The notes under the pieces: model-generated
Told to the model about the DNA's origin: nothing
What the model saw: only the letters and a program-made list of their open reading frames with translations
The model's database searches: none
Shown here: one piece after another, positions 7,649 to 13,615 of the stretch
Layout: the number at the start of each line of letters is the position of its first letter
Numbering within the stretch: the first letter of the stretch is position 1
NCBI GenBank assembly: GCA_902806365.1
Contig: CADCWJ010000393.1
Coordinates: forward strand, 1-13,615
Direction: 5' to 3'
DNA from: an uncultured Thermomicrobiales bacterium
Lineage (GTDB): Bacteria; Chloroflexota; Chloroflexia; Thermomicrobiales; UBA6265
DNA length: 13,615 nucleotides
Program-made: the position numbers and the translations under genes

Positions 7649-9300
7649 CGCCCTCGCTCCCCTTCAGCTTCCAAGTCGATCTCCCAAACCGATCCGTCCC
7701 GGACCTCGAGCACGCGGTTCGCGAGCCGGCGGACCGCGTAACGGTCGTGGAGCACCATCACGGTGGTGCCTTGATACTGTTCCAATGCCTGTTCGAAGCG
7801 TTCGCGAGCATCGATATCGAGGTGATTGAGCGGCTCGTCGAGCAGCAGGAGCGTGTTCCCCTCCAGCACGAGCAGCGCCAGCATGAGCCGCGCCCGCTCA
7901 CCGTACGAAAGGTCGCCAACGACGCGGTGAACCATATCGCCGCCGAACAGGAAGCGATGGAGAAACGTCCTCAGGTCGCTTTCCGAACCGGTTCCCCTGA
8001 CTCGCGCCTGCGCGAGCACCGTCAGGCCAAGGTCGAGCGTGTCCTGCTCCTGCGCGAAGTAGCCGACCTTGACGCCCGGGCCGATCGCCACCGATCCCTG
8101 ATCGGGGAAAAGCTCACCGGCGAGCAGGCGGATCAGGGTGGATTTGCCGTGGCCGTTTGGGCCGGTCAGCGCGATGTGATCCCCATGGGCAACATGCAGC
8201 GAGACCCCTTGCAGAACAGTGAGGTCGTTGTACGAGACGCTGATGTTCTCAAGCGTTGCCACCCGACGGGCACCCTTGACGGTGGCCGCGAGCTCGATCG
8301 CCATTCCCCAGCGTTGTTCCGGCCTGTCGACCGCCTGCGTGGACTGCAGCAGCCGTTCGAGCTTCCGCTTGCGTACGACGGCAGGTCGCGCAATCTTGGC
8401 CGCCTTTTTCCGCACCGCGAAATCGATGGTGTTCGATTCGATCGTTCGCGCGTGATGCTCGGCGCCGCGGATGTCTTCGGTGATCCGGGCCACCTCCTTC
8501 TGTTGACGCTGATAGGCCGACGCCTGCTCGAGCTCCTCGTGTCGTTTGGCATCCGCGTAATCGCTATAAGATCCCGCGTAGATGGTCAGCCGGTGCGTAC
8601 TGGGGTCGAGCTCGAGGATCTTCGTTACCACGTCATCGAGGAAGCCGCGATCGTGCGAGACGACCAGAACGCCACCCCGGAAGCGGTTGAGGAACTCGCC
8701 GAGCCACATCAGCCCGTCACGATCGAGGTGATTGGTCGGCTCATCAAGGAGCAGCAGATCCGGGGCGGACGCCAGCAGCGCCGCCAATCCGGCGCGGGTC
8801 TTCTGCCCACCGGACAGGGTGGACAGGGGGCGATCCGGAGAGACGCCGGACAACCCGAACCGGCTGAGCAACTGCTCCAGCTCGTCGGAGGCGGCATAGC
8901 CACCGGCCCCCTCGAACGCAGTCATGGCATGCTCGTAGTGCGCCACCAGCCGCTCGGGGTCATCACCCGGTCGCGCCAGCGCGGCGGTCGCCGACTCCAG
9001 CCGAGCGCGGGCGGAGAGCAAGCCATGCGTCGGGATGTCGAGCAGATCGGCGAGCGTCCCGTCCGAAAGCTCCGCGAACCCTTGGCTCAGGTACCCGATG
9101 CGAGCGCGAGGGGAGCGGGTGATCGTGCCACTGTCCGGAGAGAGCGTGCCAGTGAGGAGCTTGAGAAGCGTCGACTTGCCGGATCCGTTCGGCCCGACCA
9201 GGCCGATCCGGTCATCGGCGTTGATCGTGAAGGAGACGGAGTCGAGGATGGCAACGTCGCCGAAGCGCTTGGAGAGTTGACTGACCGAAAGCATGGGCAT
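7645..9300 (-). CDS. ABC-F family ATP-binding protein (ribosome-acting)
   Basis: A soluble twin-ATPase without membrane segments; ABC-F proteins bind the ribosomal E site to relieve stalling or displace antibiotics. The protein has 551 residues. The first ATPase has Walker A GPNGSGKS (36-43), signature LSGGQKTRA (162-170), Walker B with DEPTNHLD (186-193) and H216. A charged inter-domain linker of about 245-345, rich in Arg/Lys around 297-317, is the P-site-tRNA-contacting element of the family. The second ATPase has GPNGHGKST (380-388), LSYGERAR (464-471), DEPLNHLD (488-495) and H518 in VLHDR. The arm between Walker A and signature 1 is short, unlike EttA. The ATG at 9300 has no good Shine-Dalgarno sequence; the ATG at 9294 is the alternative. 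It could be a housekeeping factor or an antibiotic-resistance ABC-F; the sequence alone does not decide. Confidence 0.93.
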   Translation of the reverse strand: MPMLSVSQLSKRFGDVAILDSVSFTINADDRIGLVGPNGSGKSTLLKLLTGTLSPDSGTITRSPRARIGYLSQGFAELSDGTLADLLDIPTHGLLSARARLESATAALARPGDDPERLVAHYEHAMTAFEGAGGYAASDELEQLLSRFGLSGVSPDRPLSTLSGGQKTRAGLAALLASAPDLLLLDEPTNHLDRDGLMWLGEFLNRFRGGVLVVSHDRGFLDDVVTKILELDPSTHRLTIYAGSYSDYADAKRHEELEQASAYQRQQKEVARITEDIRGAEHHARTIESNTIDFAVRKKAAKIARPAVVRKRKLERLLQSTQAVDRPEQRWGMAIELAATVKGARRVATLENISVSYNDLTVLQGVSLHVAHGDHIALTGPNGHGKSTLIRLLAGELFPDQGSVAIGPGVKVGYFAQEQDTLDLGLTVLAQARVRGTGSESDLRTFLHRFLFGGDMVHRVVGDLSYGERARLMLALLVLEGNTLLLLDEPLNHLDIDARERFEQALEQYQGTTVMVLHDRYAVRRLANRVLEVRDGSVWEIDLEAEGERGR

Positions 9301-9678
9301 CCCATCGTCGCGAGAAAAACATCGCCAGGGAAGGGGAGACCCGTTTCAATGGGTCACGCCTACCGGGCAATGCCTTCCAAAGACGGTCGCGTCGTGAGCG
9401 GAACGGCCACTCACGGGGATGCTAGCCAGCCACGGTCCTGTTTCTCCTGAGCAAGCCAGTCATGCTCGCACCGCATGCGGCCAAACGAAGTGATCCGCGA
9501 TGCCCCAATAGGGGCCGTCGCGGATCATACACGATCTCGGCAGAGGTAACCTGGCGCCCGGACCGGACGGCATCGACGCAATGCCTCGGCCCGCGGCTGG
9601 CAATTGTGAAGCATTTGCACGAGTGCGGCCCATCGGTTCCCAACGATTCGGCTGGGATCGGGTGCAGACGCGCGATCG
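9301..9678. other. 378-bp gap upstream of abcF, gene-free apart from a strong hairpin
   Basis: No frame here has convincing coding character or a ribosome-binding site. It contains the hairpin at 9491-9527, a 10-bp palindrome CCGCATGCGG (9471-9480), a -10-like TATGAT on the minus strand (9524-9529) without a good -35, and a 13-codon minus-strand ORF from the ATG at 9463 to the TAG at 9422 with no clear ribosome-binding site. It probably holds the 3' end of the 87-aa gene's transcript and the leader of abcF. Confidence 0.5.
9491..9527 (-). terminator. Strong interrupted hairpin between the 87-aa gene and abcF
   Basis: TGATCCGCGA (9491-9500) pairs perfectly with 9518-9527. Inside, GCCCC (9502-9506) pairs with GGGGC (9511-9515) around an AATA loop, with a T/CG internal bulge. 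It lies about 150 bp past the stop of the 87-aa gene and about 190 bp before abcF on the same strand. No U-run follows on either strand. It is a terminator for the small genes or a folded element in the abcF leader. Confidence 0.45.
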
Positions 9679-9942
9679 TTAGCCCGCCGCGGTTCCGGCT
9701 CCGGCGCTGGCACTTGCCTGGGCTTCGAGTGCCGAGAGCGCGAAGTTGTCGATTTCCTGCTGCAGTGAGTCCCGGAGATTGATCAAGTCGACCAGGTCAA
9801 GCCCGGCAATCACCGCCGTAATCTCGGCGGCACCGTCTTCTTCAGAGCCTGGAACGACCCGGAACTCGACCTCGACCATTTCCTCGCCATCGATCTCTTC
9901 ACCCGTCGGCAACTCGTCCATGTAAATGTTGTAGGTGTCCAT
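9679..9942 (-). CDS. Small acidic protein of unknown function (87 aa)
   Basis: I do not recognise this protein. It starts MDTYNIYMDELPTGEEIDG, has an acidic first half (EEIDGEEMVEVEF, SEEDGAAEI), then a probable amphipathic helical part (GLDLVDLINLRDSLQQEID, about 47-65), and ends in a low-complexity Ala/Gly/Ser tail. It has no signal peptide, membrane segment, Cys or His cluster. The coding call rests on a strong ribosome-binding site (AAGGGAGAGG, 9950-9959, spacer 7), GC-biased third positions, and a composition that changes at the ATG: the open frame continues far upstream, but only as Arg-rich shadow sequence opposite the binding-protein gene. A 50-aa gene lies 128 bp upstream with a nearly identical start region, so the two are likely controlled together. 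Cytoplasmic; function unknown. Confidence 0.75.
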   Translation of the reverse strand: MDTYNIYMDELPTGEEIDGEEMVEVEFRVVPGSEEDGAAEITAVIAGLDLVDLINLRDSLQQEIDNFALSALEAQASASAGAGTAAG

Positions 9943-9949
9943 CGCTTCG

Positions 9950-9959
9950 CCTCTCCCTT
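9950..9959 (-). promoter_or_regulatory. Ribosome-binding site of the 87-aa gene
   Basis: AAGGGAGAGG on the minus strand, 7 nt before the ATG at 9942. The sequence from AGAGG to the ATG matches that before the 50-aa gene at 13 of 15 positions. Confidence 0.65.
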
Positions 9960-10070
9960 GAGAATCGGGGCGCGCACCCCAGTCAAACCAACATGGCGTG
10001 TTGCCCGGAGCGAACCTGGCGTTCGATCGGACTCCTGCCTGAGTTCGGCCCTTGACGAACACTTCCGCAC

Positions 10071-10223
10071 TCAGTCTGCCTCTGTGACGAGCGGACTGAC
10101 TTCGAAGGTGTACGTCGATGCCTTGGGATAGCATATCGTGCCCTCCAGATTCGTGCACGGGCACAGCAACCACTCCACGCGCCTGGCGATCGTGAACAAA
10201 TCGCAAAACACTCCATGTATCAT
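10071..10223 (-). CDS. Small cysteine-containing protein of unknown function (50 aa)
   Basis: An unrecognised 50-residue protein. It has four cysteines (C7, C21, C23, C31), two of them in LLCPCTN, an aromatic/hydrophobic N-terminal half (FCDLFTIARRVEWLLC), then ICYPKASTYTFEV and an acidic end TEAD. Support for coding: AGAGG lies 7 nt before the ATG at 10223, about three quarters of codons end in G or C, and the start context closely matches that of the 87-aa gene downstream. An in-frame ATG six codons upstream (10241) is possible but lacks such a site. It is divergent from the binding-protein gene, with 138 bp between them. The cysteines could bind a metal or be modified, but no modifying enzyme is nearby. 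A chance frame opposite nothing is not excluded. Confidence 0.55.
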   Translation of the reverse strand: MIHGVFCDLFTIARRVEWLLCPCTNLEGTICYPKASTYTFEVSPLVTEAD

Positions 10224-10230
10224 TGCCTCG

Positions 10231-10235
10231 CCTCT
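10231..10235 (-). promoter_or_regulatory. Ribosome-binding site of the 50-aa gene
   Basis: AGAGG on the minus strand with a 7-nt spacer (CGAGGCA) to the ATG at 10223. Spacing and sequence match the site of the 87-aa gene. Confidence 0.5.
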
Positions 10236-10276
10236 GACCATGGCATCGACACACCCACCCGGCGTCCCGCCATCCC

Positions 10277-10295
10277 GGCCCCACGGTACGGGGCC
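10277..10295. repeat. Small inverted repeat in the divergent gap
   Basis: GGCCCC and GGGGCC form a 6-bp stem around ACGGTAC. It lies midway between the 50-aa gene (minus) and the binding-protein gene (plus) and could be an operator or simply GC-rich chance. No convincing -10/-35 pair was found in this gap. Confidence 0.25.
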
Positions 10296-10361
10296 ACTGC
10301 CGCAACCTTCCGCCCTCCCCCGAATACGGGAGCATGCTGGTGACGAAAGCCGGATCGACTG

Positions 10362-11585
10362 ATGGCACACGAGCGTACGAGTCAATCGAACTTCGACCGG
10401 CGGTTGACGCGACGCGCCGCTCTTCGCGGCGGCGCCGGGCTGGTCGCGGCGTCGCTCGTCGGCTGCGCAAACGGTGACGACAGCGGCGCTCCGACGCCGA
10501 CGCTGCAGCCAGCGGTCGAGGTGGCGCCGACCCAGGTCCCTCCGGCTCCGACGCAGCCGCCGATCTCCTCGCCGGTCGCCGGGTATCTGGACCCGGCACG
10601 GTGGTTGGGCCGCTCGCTCGTCGTTGCCAGCCCGGCGTTCGGCGAGTATCTCGATGCGGTTCGGACCGCCTTCTTCGACGCCTTTGCGTTGGCGACGGGC
10701 GCGACGGTTCGTCATCAGGATTTCGGACGCGAGGGGTTCGGGGGACTGATCGCGCAGGTCGAATCCGGCGAACCAGTCTGGGATGTTTTGCTGGTGCCCG
10801 CCGAGGAAGTACTTCCGCTGGCGACGAGCGGATATCTGGAGGCAATAGACTACAACGTCGTCGATCCGACCGCCTTGTACGCCGAACTTCTCTTCCAGCA
10901 CGGCGTGGGCGCGCGCATGTACGCGACAACGATGGTCTTCCCCGCCACCGCTCCAGCCCCGCCGCACGACTGGGCGGCGTTCTGGGACCTCGAGTCTCAT
11001 CTCGGAACGCGAGCGCTGCGCAAGAGCCCGATCGGCACCCTGGAGTTTTCGTTGCTGGCCGACGGAGTGGGAATGGCCGACCTCTATCCCCTCGACGTGC
11101 CCCGGGCGTTCGCCGCGCTGAATCGGATCCGCAACGCCACGCTCTTTTACGAGGACAGCAAGCAACCCGTCGAGTTCGTGCGTACCGGTCAAGCCGGCCT
11201 TGCGAGTGCCTGGAACGTGCGAACCGACCTGCCGGATGTCATCTCGCTCGTCACCCCGCAATGGAACGGGGGGATGGTTTCGGCCGATTCCTGGATCATT
11301 CCGCGTGGCGCACCGAACCGTGACGTCGGCATGAGCTTCATCAACTTCGCGACGCGGGCCGTGCCGGCGGCCAACTTCAGCCGTCTCCAGTCGTTTGGCC
11401 CCGTTAATCAGGACGCGCTGGCGCTCCTCCGGCCCGATATCGTCGAGCGGCTTCCGAATGCGCCAGGCCGCTTGAGCGTCCAGTTTTTCCAGAACTGGGG
11501 GTTCTGGGCAGAGTTCCGGGAGTCACTGCTCGTGCAGTTCGAGGATTGGCTGCTCAATCCCATCGCGACGCCAGGGCCACGATGA
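10362..11585 (+). CDS. Tat-exported lipoprotein, extracellular solute-binding protein (PotD-like)
   Basis: Ligand-binding component of an ABC importer, tethered outside the membrane. It has 407 residues. The N-terminus carries twin arginines (RRLTRRAALRG, 13-23), a hydrophobic stretch GAGLVAASL and the lipobox LVGC (32-35), so C35 is the predicted lipidated residue. A Pro/Thr-rich flexible linker follows (about 36-75). The mature domain begins near YLDPARWLGRSLVVASP and contains the hinge-type segments WDVLLVPAEEVLPLATSGYLEAID and GQAGLASAWNVRTDLP, resembling the spermidine/putrescine and iron-type binding proteins (SBP_bac_8 group). No Shine-Dalgarno sequence is obvious before the ATG; the Tat signal supports this start. 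No permease or ATPase gene is in the window, so it is an orphan here and the ligand is unknown. Its stop is 20 bp from the stop of the convergent GGT-fold gene, with no clear terminator between. Confidence 0.82.
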   Translation: MAHERTSQSNFDRRLTRRAALRGGAGLVAASLVGCANGDDSGAPTPTLQPAVEVAPTQVPPAPTQPPISSPVAGYLDPARWLGRSLVVASPAFGEYLDAVRTAFFDAFALATGATVRHQDFGREGFGGLIAQVESGEPVWDVLLVPAEEVLPLATSGYLEAIDYNVVDPTALYAELLFQHGVGARMYATTMVFPATAPAPPHDWAAFWDLESHLGTRALRKSPIGTLEFSLLADGVGMADLYPLDVPRAFAALNRIRNATLFYEDSKQPVEFVRTGQAGLASAWNVRTDLPDVISLVTPQWNGGMVSADSWIIPRGAPNRDVGMSFINFATRAVPAANFSRLQSFGPVNQDALALLRPDIVERLPNAPGRLSVQFFQNWGFWAEFRESLLVQFEDWLLNPIATPGPR

Positions 11586-11605
11586 CGTGACTCCGGTGCC
11601 GGCTG

Positions 11606-13183
11606 TCAGTGTCCCAGCGCGGCGCCATCCGCTCTTGGATCGGCCCCTCCCATGAGGACACCCGTCGCCGGGTCGATCAGGATCATTTGGGCGTGTCCGG
11701 CATTTGGATTCCGGCCTTCAACAACCGTCACCGCATGACCGCGAGCCGCCAGTCCGGCGATGGTTCCCTCGGGGAAGCCCGGTTCGAGCGTGATGCCCGG
11801 CCTTCCGTCGACATCGCCGGCGATCCAGCGCGGCGCGTCGATCGCTTCTTGCGGGTCCATCGCAAAGTCGATCAGGTTGGAAATCAACTGCATCTGGATT
11901 TGCGCCTGGGCGTCGCCTCCCTGCGTGCCGATCGGACCTAGCAGCGATCCATCCCGGAGCAGCATGGAAGGCATGAGTGTATGGAGCGTGCGCTTGCCGG
12001 GCTCGAGAACGTTGACACTGGCGGGATCGAGCGAGAAATACGATCCCCGATTCTGAAGCACGATCCCCGTGTTGCCGGCGACAACACAGGACCCGAAGGC
12101 CCCGAACAGGCTCTGGATCATCGACACCGCATTCCCATCCTGATCGACGGCGCAGAGATACACCGTGTCACCAGCCACATCCGTCCGGGCCGGACCCGCG
12201 CGATCCGGATCATACGATTGCCACAGCCCGTCGAGAAAATCGCGGCCGAGCAAGTCCGAAGGATCGGTATCCACGAAAACAGGATCGCCGATCCGCGCGT
12301 CGCGCACCGCATAGGCCAATCTGGAGGCCTCGATCCACGGATGGACGTGACGAGCGGTGCCCCAACCCGGGTCAGGCGGCTCGCTTTCCACCAGACCCAG
12401 CCCCATCAGCAAGGTGATTCCCTGGGAGTTGGGCGGCATCGTCTGGACCGTCACGCCCTTGTAGTCCCGGGCGACCGGGTCGACCCATTCCCCACCGTGG
12501 GATGCGAGATCGTCGGCGGCAAGCCATCCCCCGCTCTCCTGGACGGATGTCACGATCGCCTCCGCAATCGGACCTTCGTAGAAGGCGGCGCGGCCACCCG
12601 CCCCGATCGCGCGCAGGGAAGCGGCGAGCTCTGGCATGACCAGGAGCGATCCCGCGCGCGGGATCGCTCCGCGGCGATAGACGATGGCGGCAAGTGCCGG
12701 CCATTCCCGGATCAACGATTCCCTTGCGGCAAGCACCGTCGCCAGCCTCGCGGAGACGGGGAACCCCGAGCGCGCCAGCTCGATCGCCGGAGCCAGGAGT
12801 CGCGCGAATGGCAGCCGCCCGAAATGGTCATGCCCGCTGACCCAGGCGTCGATCGTGCCGGGGACGGTCACCGTGATCCCACCCTTGGCGGGCATCGCCT
12901 CGATCCCCTGGGAAACCAGCAGCTCGGCGCCTGCGGACATCGGGGCGCGCCCCGAGCCGTTGTAGCCCTCGGTTCCACCGGTTGCGGCATCGAACACCAA
13001 GAAGAAGCAGTCGCCGCCGATCGCGGTCTGGTCCGGATACAGAACGGTCAGGATCGCGTTCGCCGCGATCACGGCATCCATCGCCGAGCCGCCCTCTTCG
13101 AGCACGCGAAGTCCCGCCGTGCTCGCCAGCGCGTGCGGCGTCGCCACCATGCCATGCGTGGCCAGAGTTGCCGGTCGCATCAT
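11606..13183 (-). CDS. Gamma-glutamyltranspeptidase-fold (Ntn) hydrolase, probably not glutamate-specific
   Basis: Self-cleaving N-terminal-nucleophile hydrolase of the GGT family. It has 525 residues from the ATG at 13183, which has GAGAGGAG 7 nt upstream; the longer frame to 13252 lacks family similarity. There is no signal peptide, unlike E. coli GGT, so it is likely cytoplasmic. The large subunit runs from about 1 to 339. The predicted cleavage and nucleophile is T340 in AGDTVYLCAVDQDGNAVS. The oxyanion pair is G422-G423 in GTQGGDAQAQ. By hand alignment to E. coli GGT, R114 falls on S77 (the GRAP variant), N411 on F360, D433 on Y382, and S462/S463 on H401/T402, so the glutamate-binding groups are gone. 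This resembles the YwrD/HpxW-like branch, which includes an oxamate amidohydrolase. Annotation pipelines would still say gamma-glutamyltransferase. It is divergent from a secreted-protein gene. Confidence 0.88.
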   Translation of the reverse strand: MMRPATLATHGMVATPHALASTAGLRVLEEGGSAMDAVIAANAILTVLYPDQTAIGGDCFFLVFDAATGGTEGYNGSGRAPMSAGAELLVSQGIEAMPAKGGITVTVPGTIDAWVSGHDHFGRLPFARLLAPAIELARSGFPVSARLATVLAARESLIREWPALAAIVYRRGAIPRAGSLLVMPELAASLRAIGAGGRAAFYEGPIAEAIVTSVQESGGWLAADDLASHGGEWVDPVARDYKGVTVQTMPPNSQGITLLMGLGLVESEPPDPGWGTARHVHPWIEASRLAYAVRDARIGDPVFVDTDPSDLLGRDFLDGLWQSYDPDRAGPARTDVAGDTVYLCAVDQDGNAVSMIQSLFGAFGSCVVAGNTGIVLQNRGSYFSLDPASVNVLEPGKRTLHTLMPSMLLRDGSLLGPIGTQGGDAQAQIQMQLISNLIDFAMDPQEAIDAPRWIAGDVDGRPGITLEPGFPEGTIAGLAARGHAVTVVEGRNPNAGHAQMILIDPATGVLMGGADPRADGAALGH

Positions 13184-13190
13184 CCCCGTG

Positions 13191-13198
13191 CTCCTCTC
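13191..13198 (-). promoter_or_regulatory. Ribosome-binding site of the GGT-fold gene
   Basis: GAGAGGAG on the minus strand, 7 nt before the ATG at 13183. It decides this start over the longer frame to 13252. Confidence 0.65.
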
Positions 13199-13275
13199 GA
13201 TGCACCGTTGGAGTCGGGTGGGCTGCCCGACGAAACCGACGGGGCTCCCCACTCGTGGAATAGGGTAGGATCATG

Positions 13276-13353
13276 ATGGACATCCAGCGCGTCAATGCCG
13301 GAGCCGATCCTCTCGCTACCGTTCGATCGCACCAAGGGAGCACGTTGTCTTGA
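13276..13353 (+). CDS. Possible 25-codon leader ORF overlapping the next start
   Basis: Starts ATG at 13276 (another in-frame ATG at 13273), with TAGGA ending 5 nt before it. It encodes MDIQRVNAGADPLATVRSHQ and a few more residues, and stops at TGA 13351-13353. That stop shares TTGA with the TTG start of the secreted-protein gene. The peptide is unrecognised. It may serve only to couple translation, or be chance. Confidence 0.3.
   Translation: MDIQRVNAGADPLATVRSHQGSTLS
13334..13340 (+). promoter_or_regulatory. Ribosome-binding site supporting a TTG start
   Basis: AAGGGAG with a 9-nt spacer to TTG at 13350. No ATG or GTG in this frame precedes the signal peptide, so the TTG is needed to include it. 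Confidence 0.6.
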
Positions 13354-13615
13354 CTCGATTCCTACTCAACCGGTCCGGGCGGACGTTCGGAGCCCTCATT
13401 GCGGGAGTTATCCTGCTTGGTTCCCCCGCGGTCGCTCAAGAGTCGTCTCCCCCCGCGTCGCCCCCAGGGAACACGATCGATATTGCCCTGCGCGCGGCAA
13501 TGGCCTCGATCACCCTCGACGAGAGCGCCCTTCCCGACGGTTACGCGTTCGAGGGCGAGACATTCCTGACGGCCGAGCAGTCGGCGTCCGGAACCATCGA
13601 GGCCACGGCGCTGAC
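13350..13615 (+). CDS. Secreted protein of unknown function, N-terminal part (runs off window)
   Basis: An open frame of 88 codons with no stop, starting at TTG. The N-terminus is a good Sec signal peptide: MTRFLLNRSGR, then the hydrophobic core TFGALIAGVILLG, then SPAVAQES with likely cleavage after AVA. A Pro/Ser-rich spacer (SSPPASPPGN) follows, then a folded part beginning IDIALRAAMASITLDESALPDGYAFEGETFLTAEQ. The 'LPDGY.F.GE' phrase recalls uncharacterised exported proteins I associate with Thermomicrobia-like genomes, but I cannot name a domain. The only in-frame ATG (13488) would remove the signal peptide, so the TTG with AAGGGAG upstream is preferred. It is divergent from the GGT-fold gene; function unknown. 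Confidence 0.72.
   Translation, partial: MTRFLLNRSGRTFGALIAGVILLGSPAVAQESSPPASPPGNTIDIALRAAMASITLDESALPDGYAFEGETFLTAEQSASGTIEATAL

Noticed and set aside
7507..9450. Long plus-strand open frame (647 codons) opposite abcF
   Set aside because: It is antisense to a clear ABC-F gene, Arg/Gln/Gly-rich with no domain; a shadow frame caused by GC-rich codons.
9422..9782. Open frames of 73 codons (minus, 9422-9643) and 106 codons (plus, 9462-9782)
   Set aside because: No ribosome-binding site, no recognisable composition or motif, and the second overlaps the supported 87-aa gene.
9679..10929. 416-codon minus-strand frame containing the 87-aa gene
   Set aside because: Only the part from the ATG at 9942 has a ribosome-binding site and normal composition; the rest is shadow sequence.
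10071..11261. 396-codon minus-strand frame containing the 50-aa gene
   Set aside because: Upstream of 10223 it lies mostly opposite the binding-protein gene and looks like Arg-rich shadow; only the last 50 codons have a start site and normal composition.
11981..13276. Long plus-strand open frame (431 codons) opposite the GGT-fold gene
   Set aside because: His/Arg/Gly-rich composition without motifs; the minus strand carries the full Ntn-hydrolase motif set.
1..13615. CRISPR array, transposon ends, tRNA or rRNA, anti-phage system
   Set aside because: No regularly spaced direct repeats, transposase motifs, cloverleaf sequences or known defence domains were seen on either strand by eye.

Overview
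This is a GC-rich bacterial window whose third codon positions are strongly GC-biased. It holds mostly housekeeping and metabolic genes, with a short accessory stretch in the middle. The protein styles suggest Chloroflexota, perhaps the Thermomicrobia: a Tat-type lipoprotein binding protein with a Pro/Thr-rich linker, an ABC-F protein with an LSYGE second signature, and a secreted protein with a 'LPDGYAFEGE' stretch. This placement is inference from memory of similar proteins. No rRNA, tRNA, CRISPR array, transposase or prophage gene was seen.

Left part (1-6650). The window opens inside ftsH, the membrane AAA+ zinc protease; only the ATPase core onwards is present. A perfect 21-bp inverted repeat separates it from the convergent pyruvate kinase gene. 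Divergent from pyruvate kinase, across 239 bp, is ppk1 (polyphosphate kinase). It is followed 47 bp later by a mannonate-dehydratase-like enolase-superfamily gene that probably starts at a GTG with a strong ribosome-binding site.

Middle part (6848-10223, all on the minus strand). Read in transcription order there are two small unrecognised genes (50 and 87 codons), a 378-bp gap carrying a strong hairpin, an ABC-F ATPase gene, and an aminoglycoside-phosphotransferase-fold gene. The last two overlap by ATGA and are surely translationally coupled. An ABC-F ribosome-acting factor joined to a small-molecule kinase is the most plausible functional cassette here, possibly for antibiotic tolerance. 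The two small genes share nearly the same translation-start sequence.

Right part (10362-13615). A Tat/lipoprotein periplasmic-binding protein of the PotD type stands alone, with no transporter partners in view. It converges, with only 20 bp between stop codons, on a gamma-glutamyltranspeptidase-fold gene. That enzyme keeps the Ntn-type catalytic threonine and the oxyanion glycines. By hand alignment to E. coli GGT it has lost every residue that holds the glutamate, so it is probably an acylase or amidohydrolase of another specificity. Divergent from it, the window ends in the first 88 codons of a secreted protein that starts at TTG, and a mini-ORF ends in a TTGA overlap with that start.

The strongest leads are the recast active site of the GGT-fold enzyme, the pair of small genes, and the coupled ABC-F/phosphotransferase pair. 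I saw no clear evidence of a wholly new multi-gene system.
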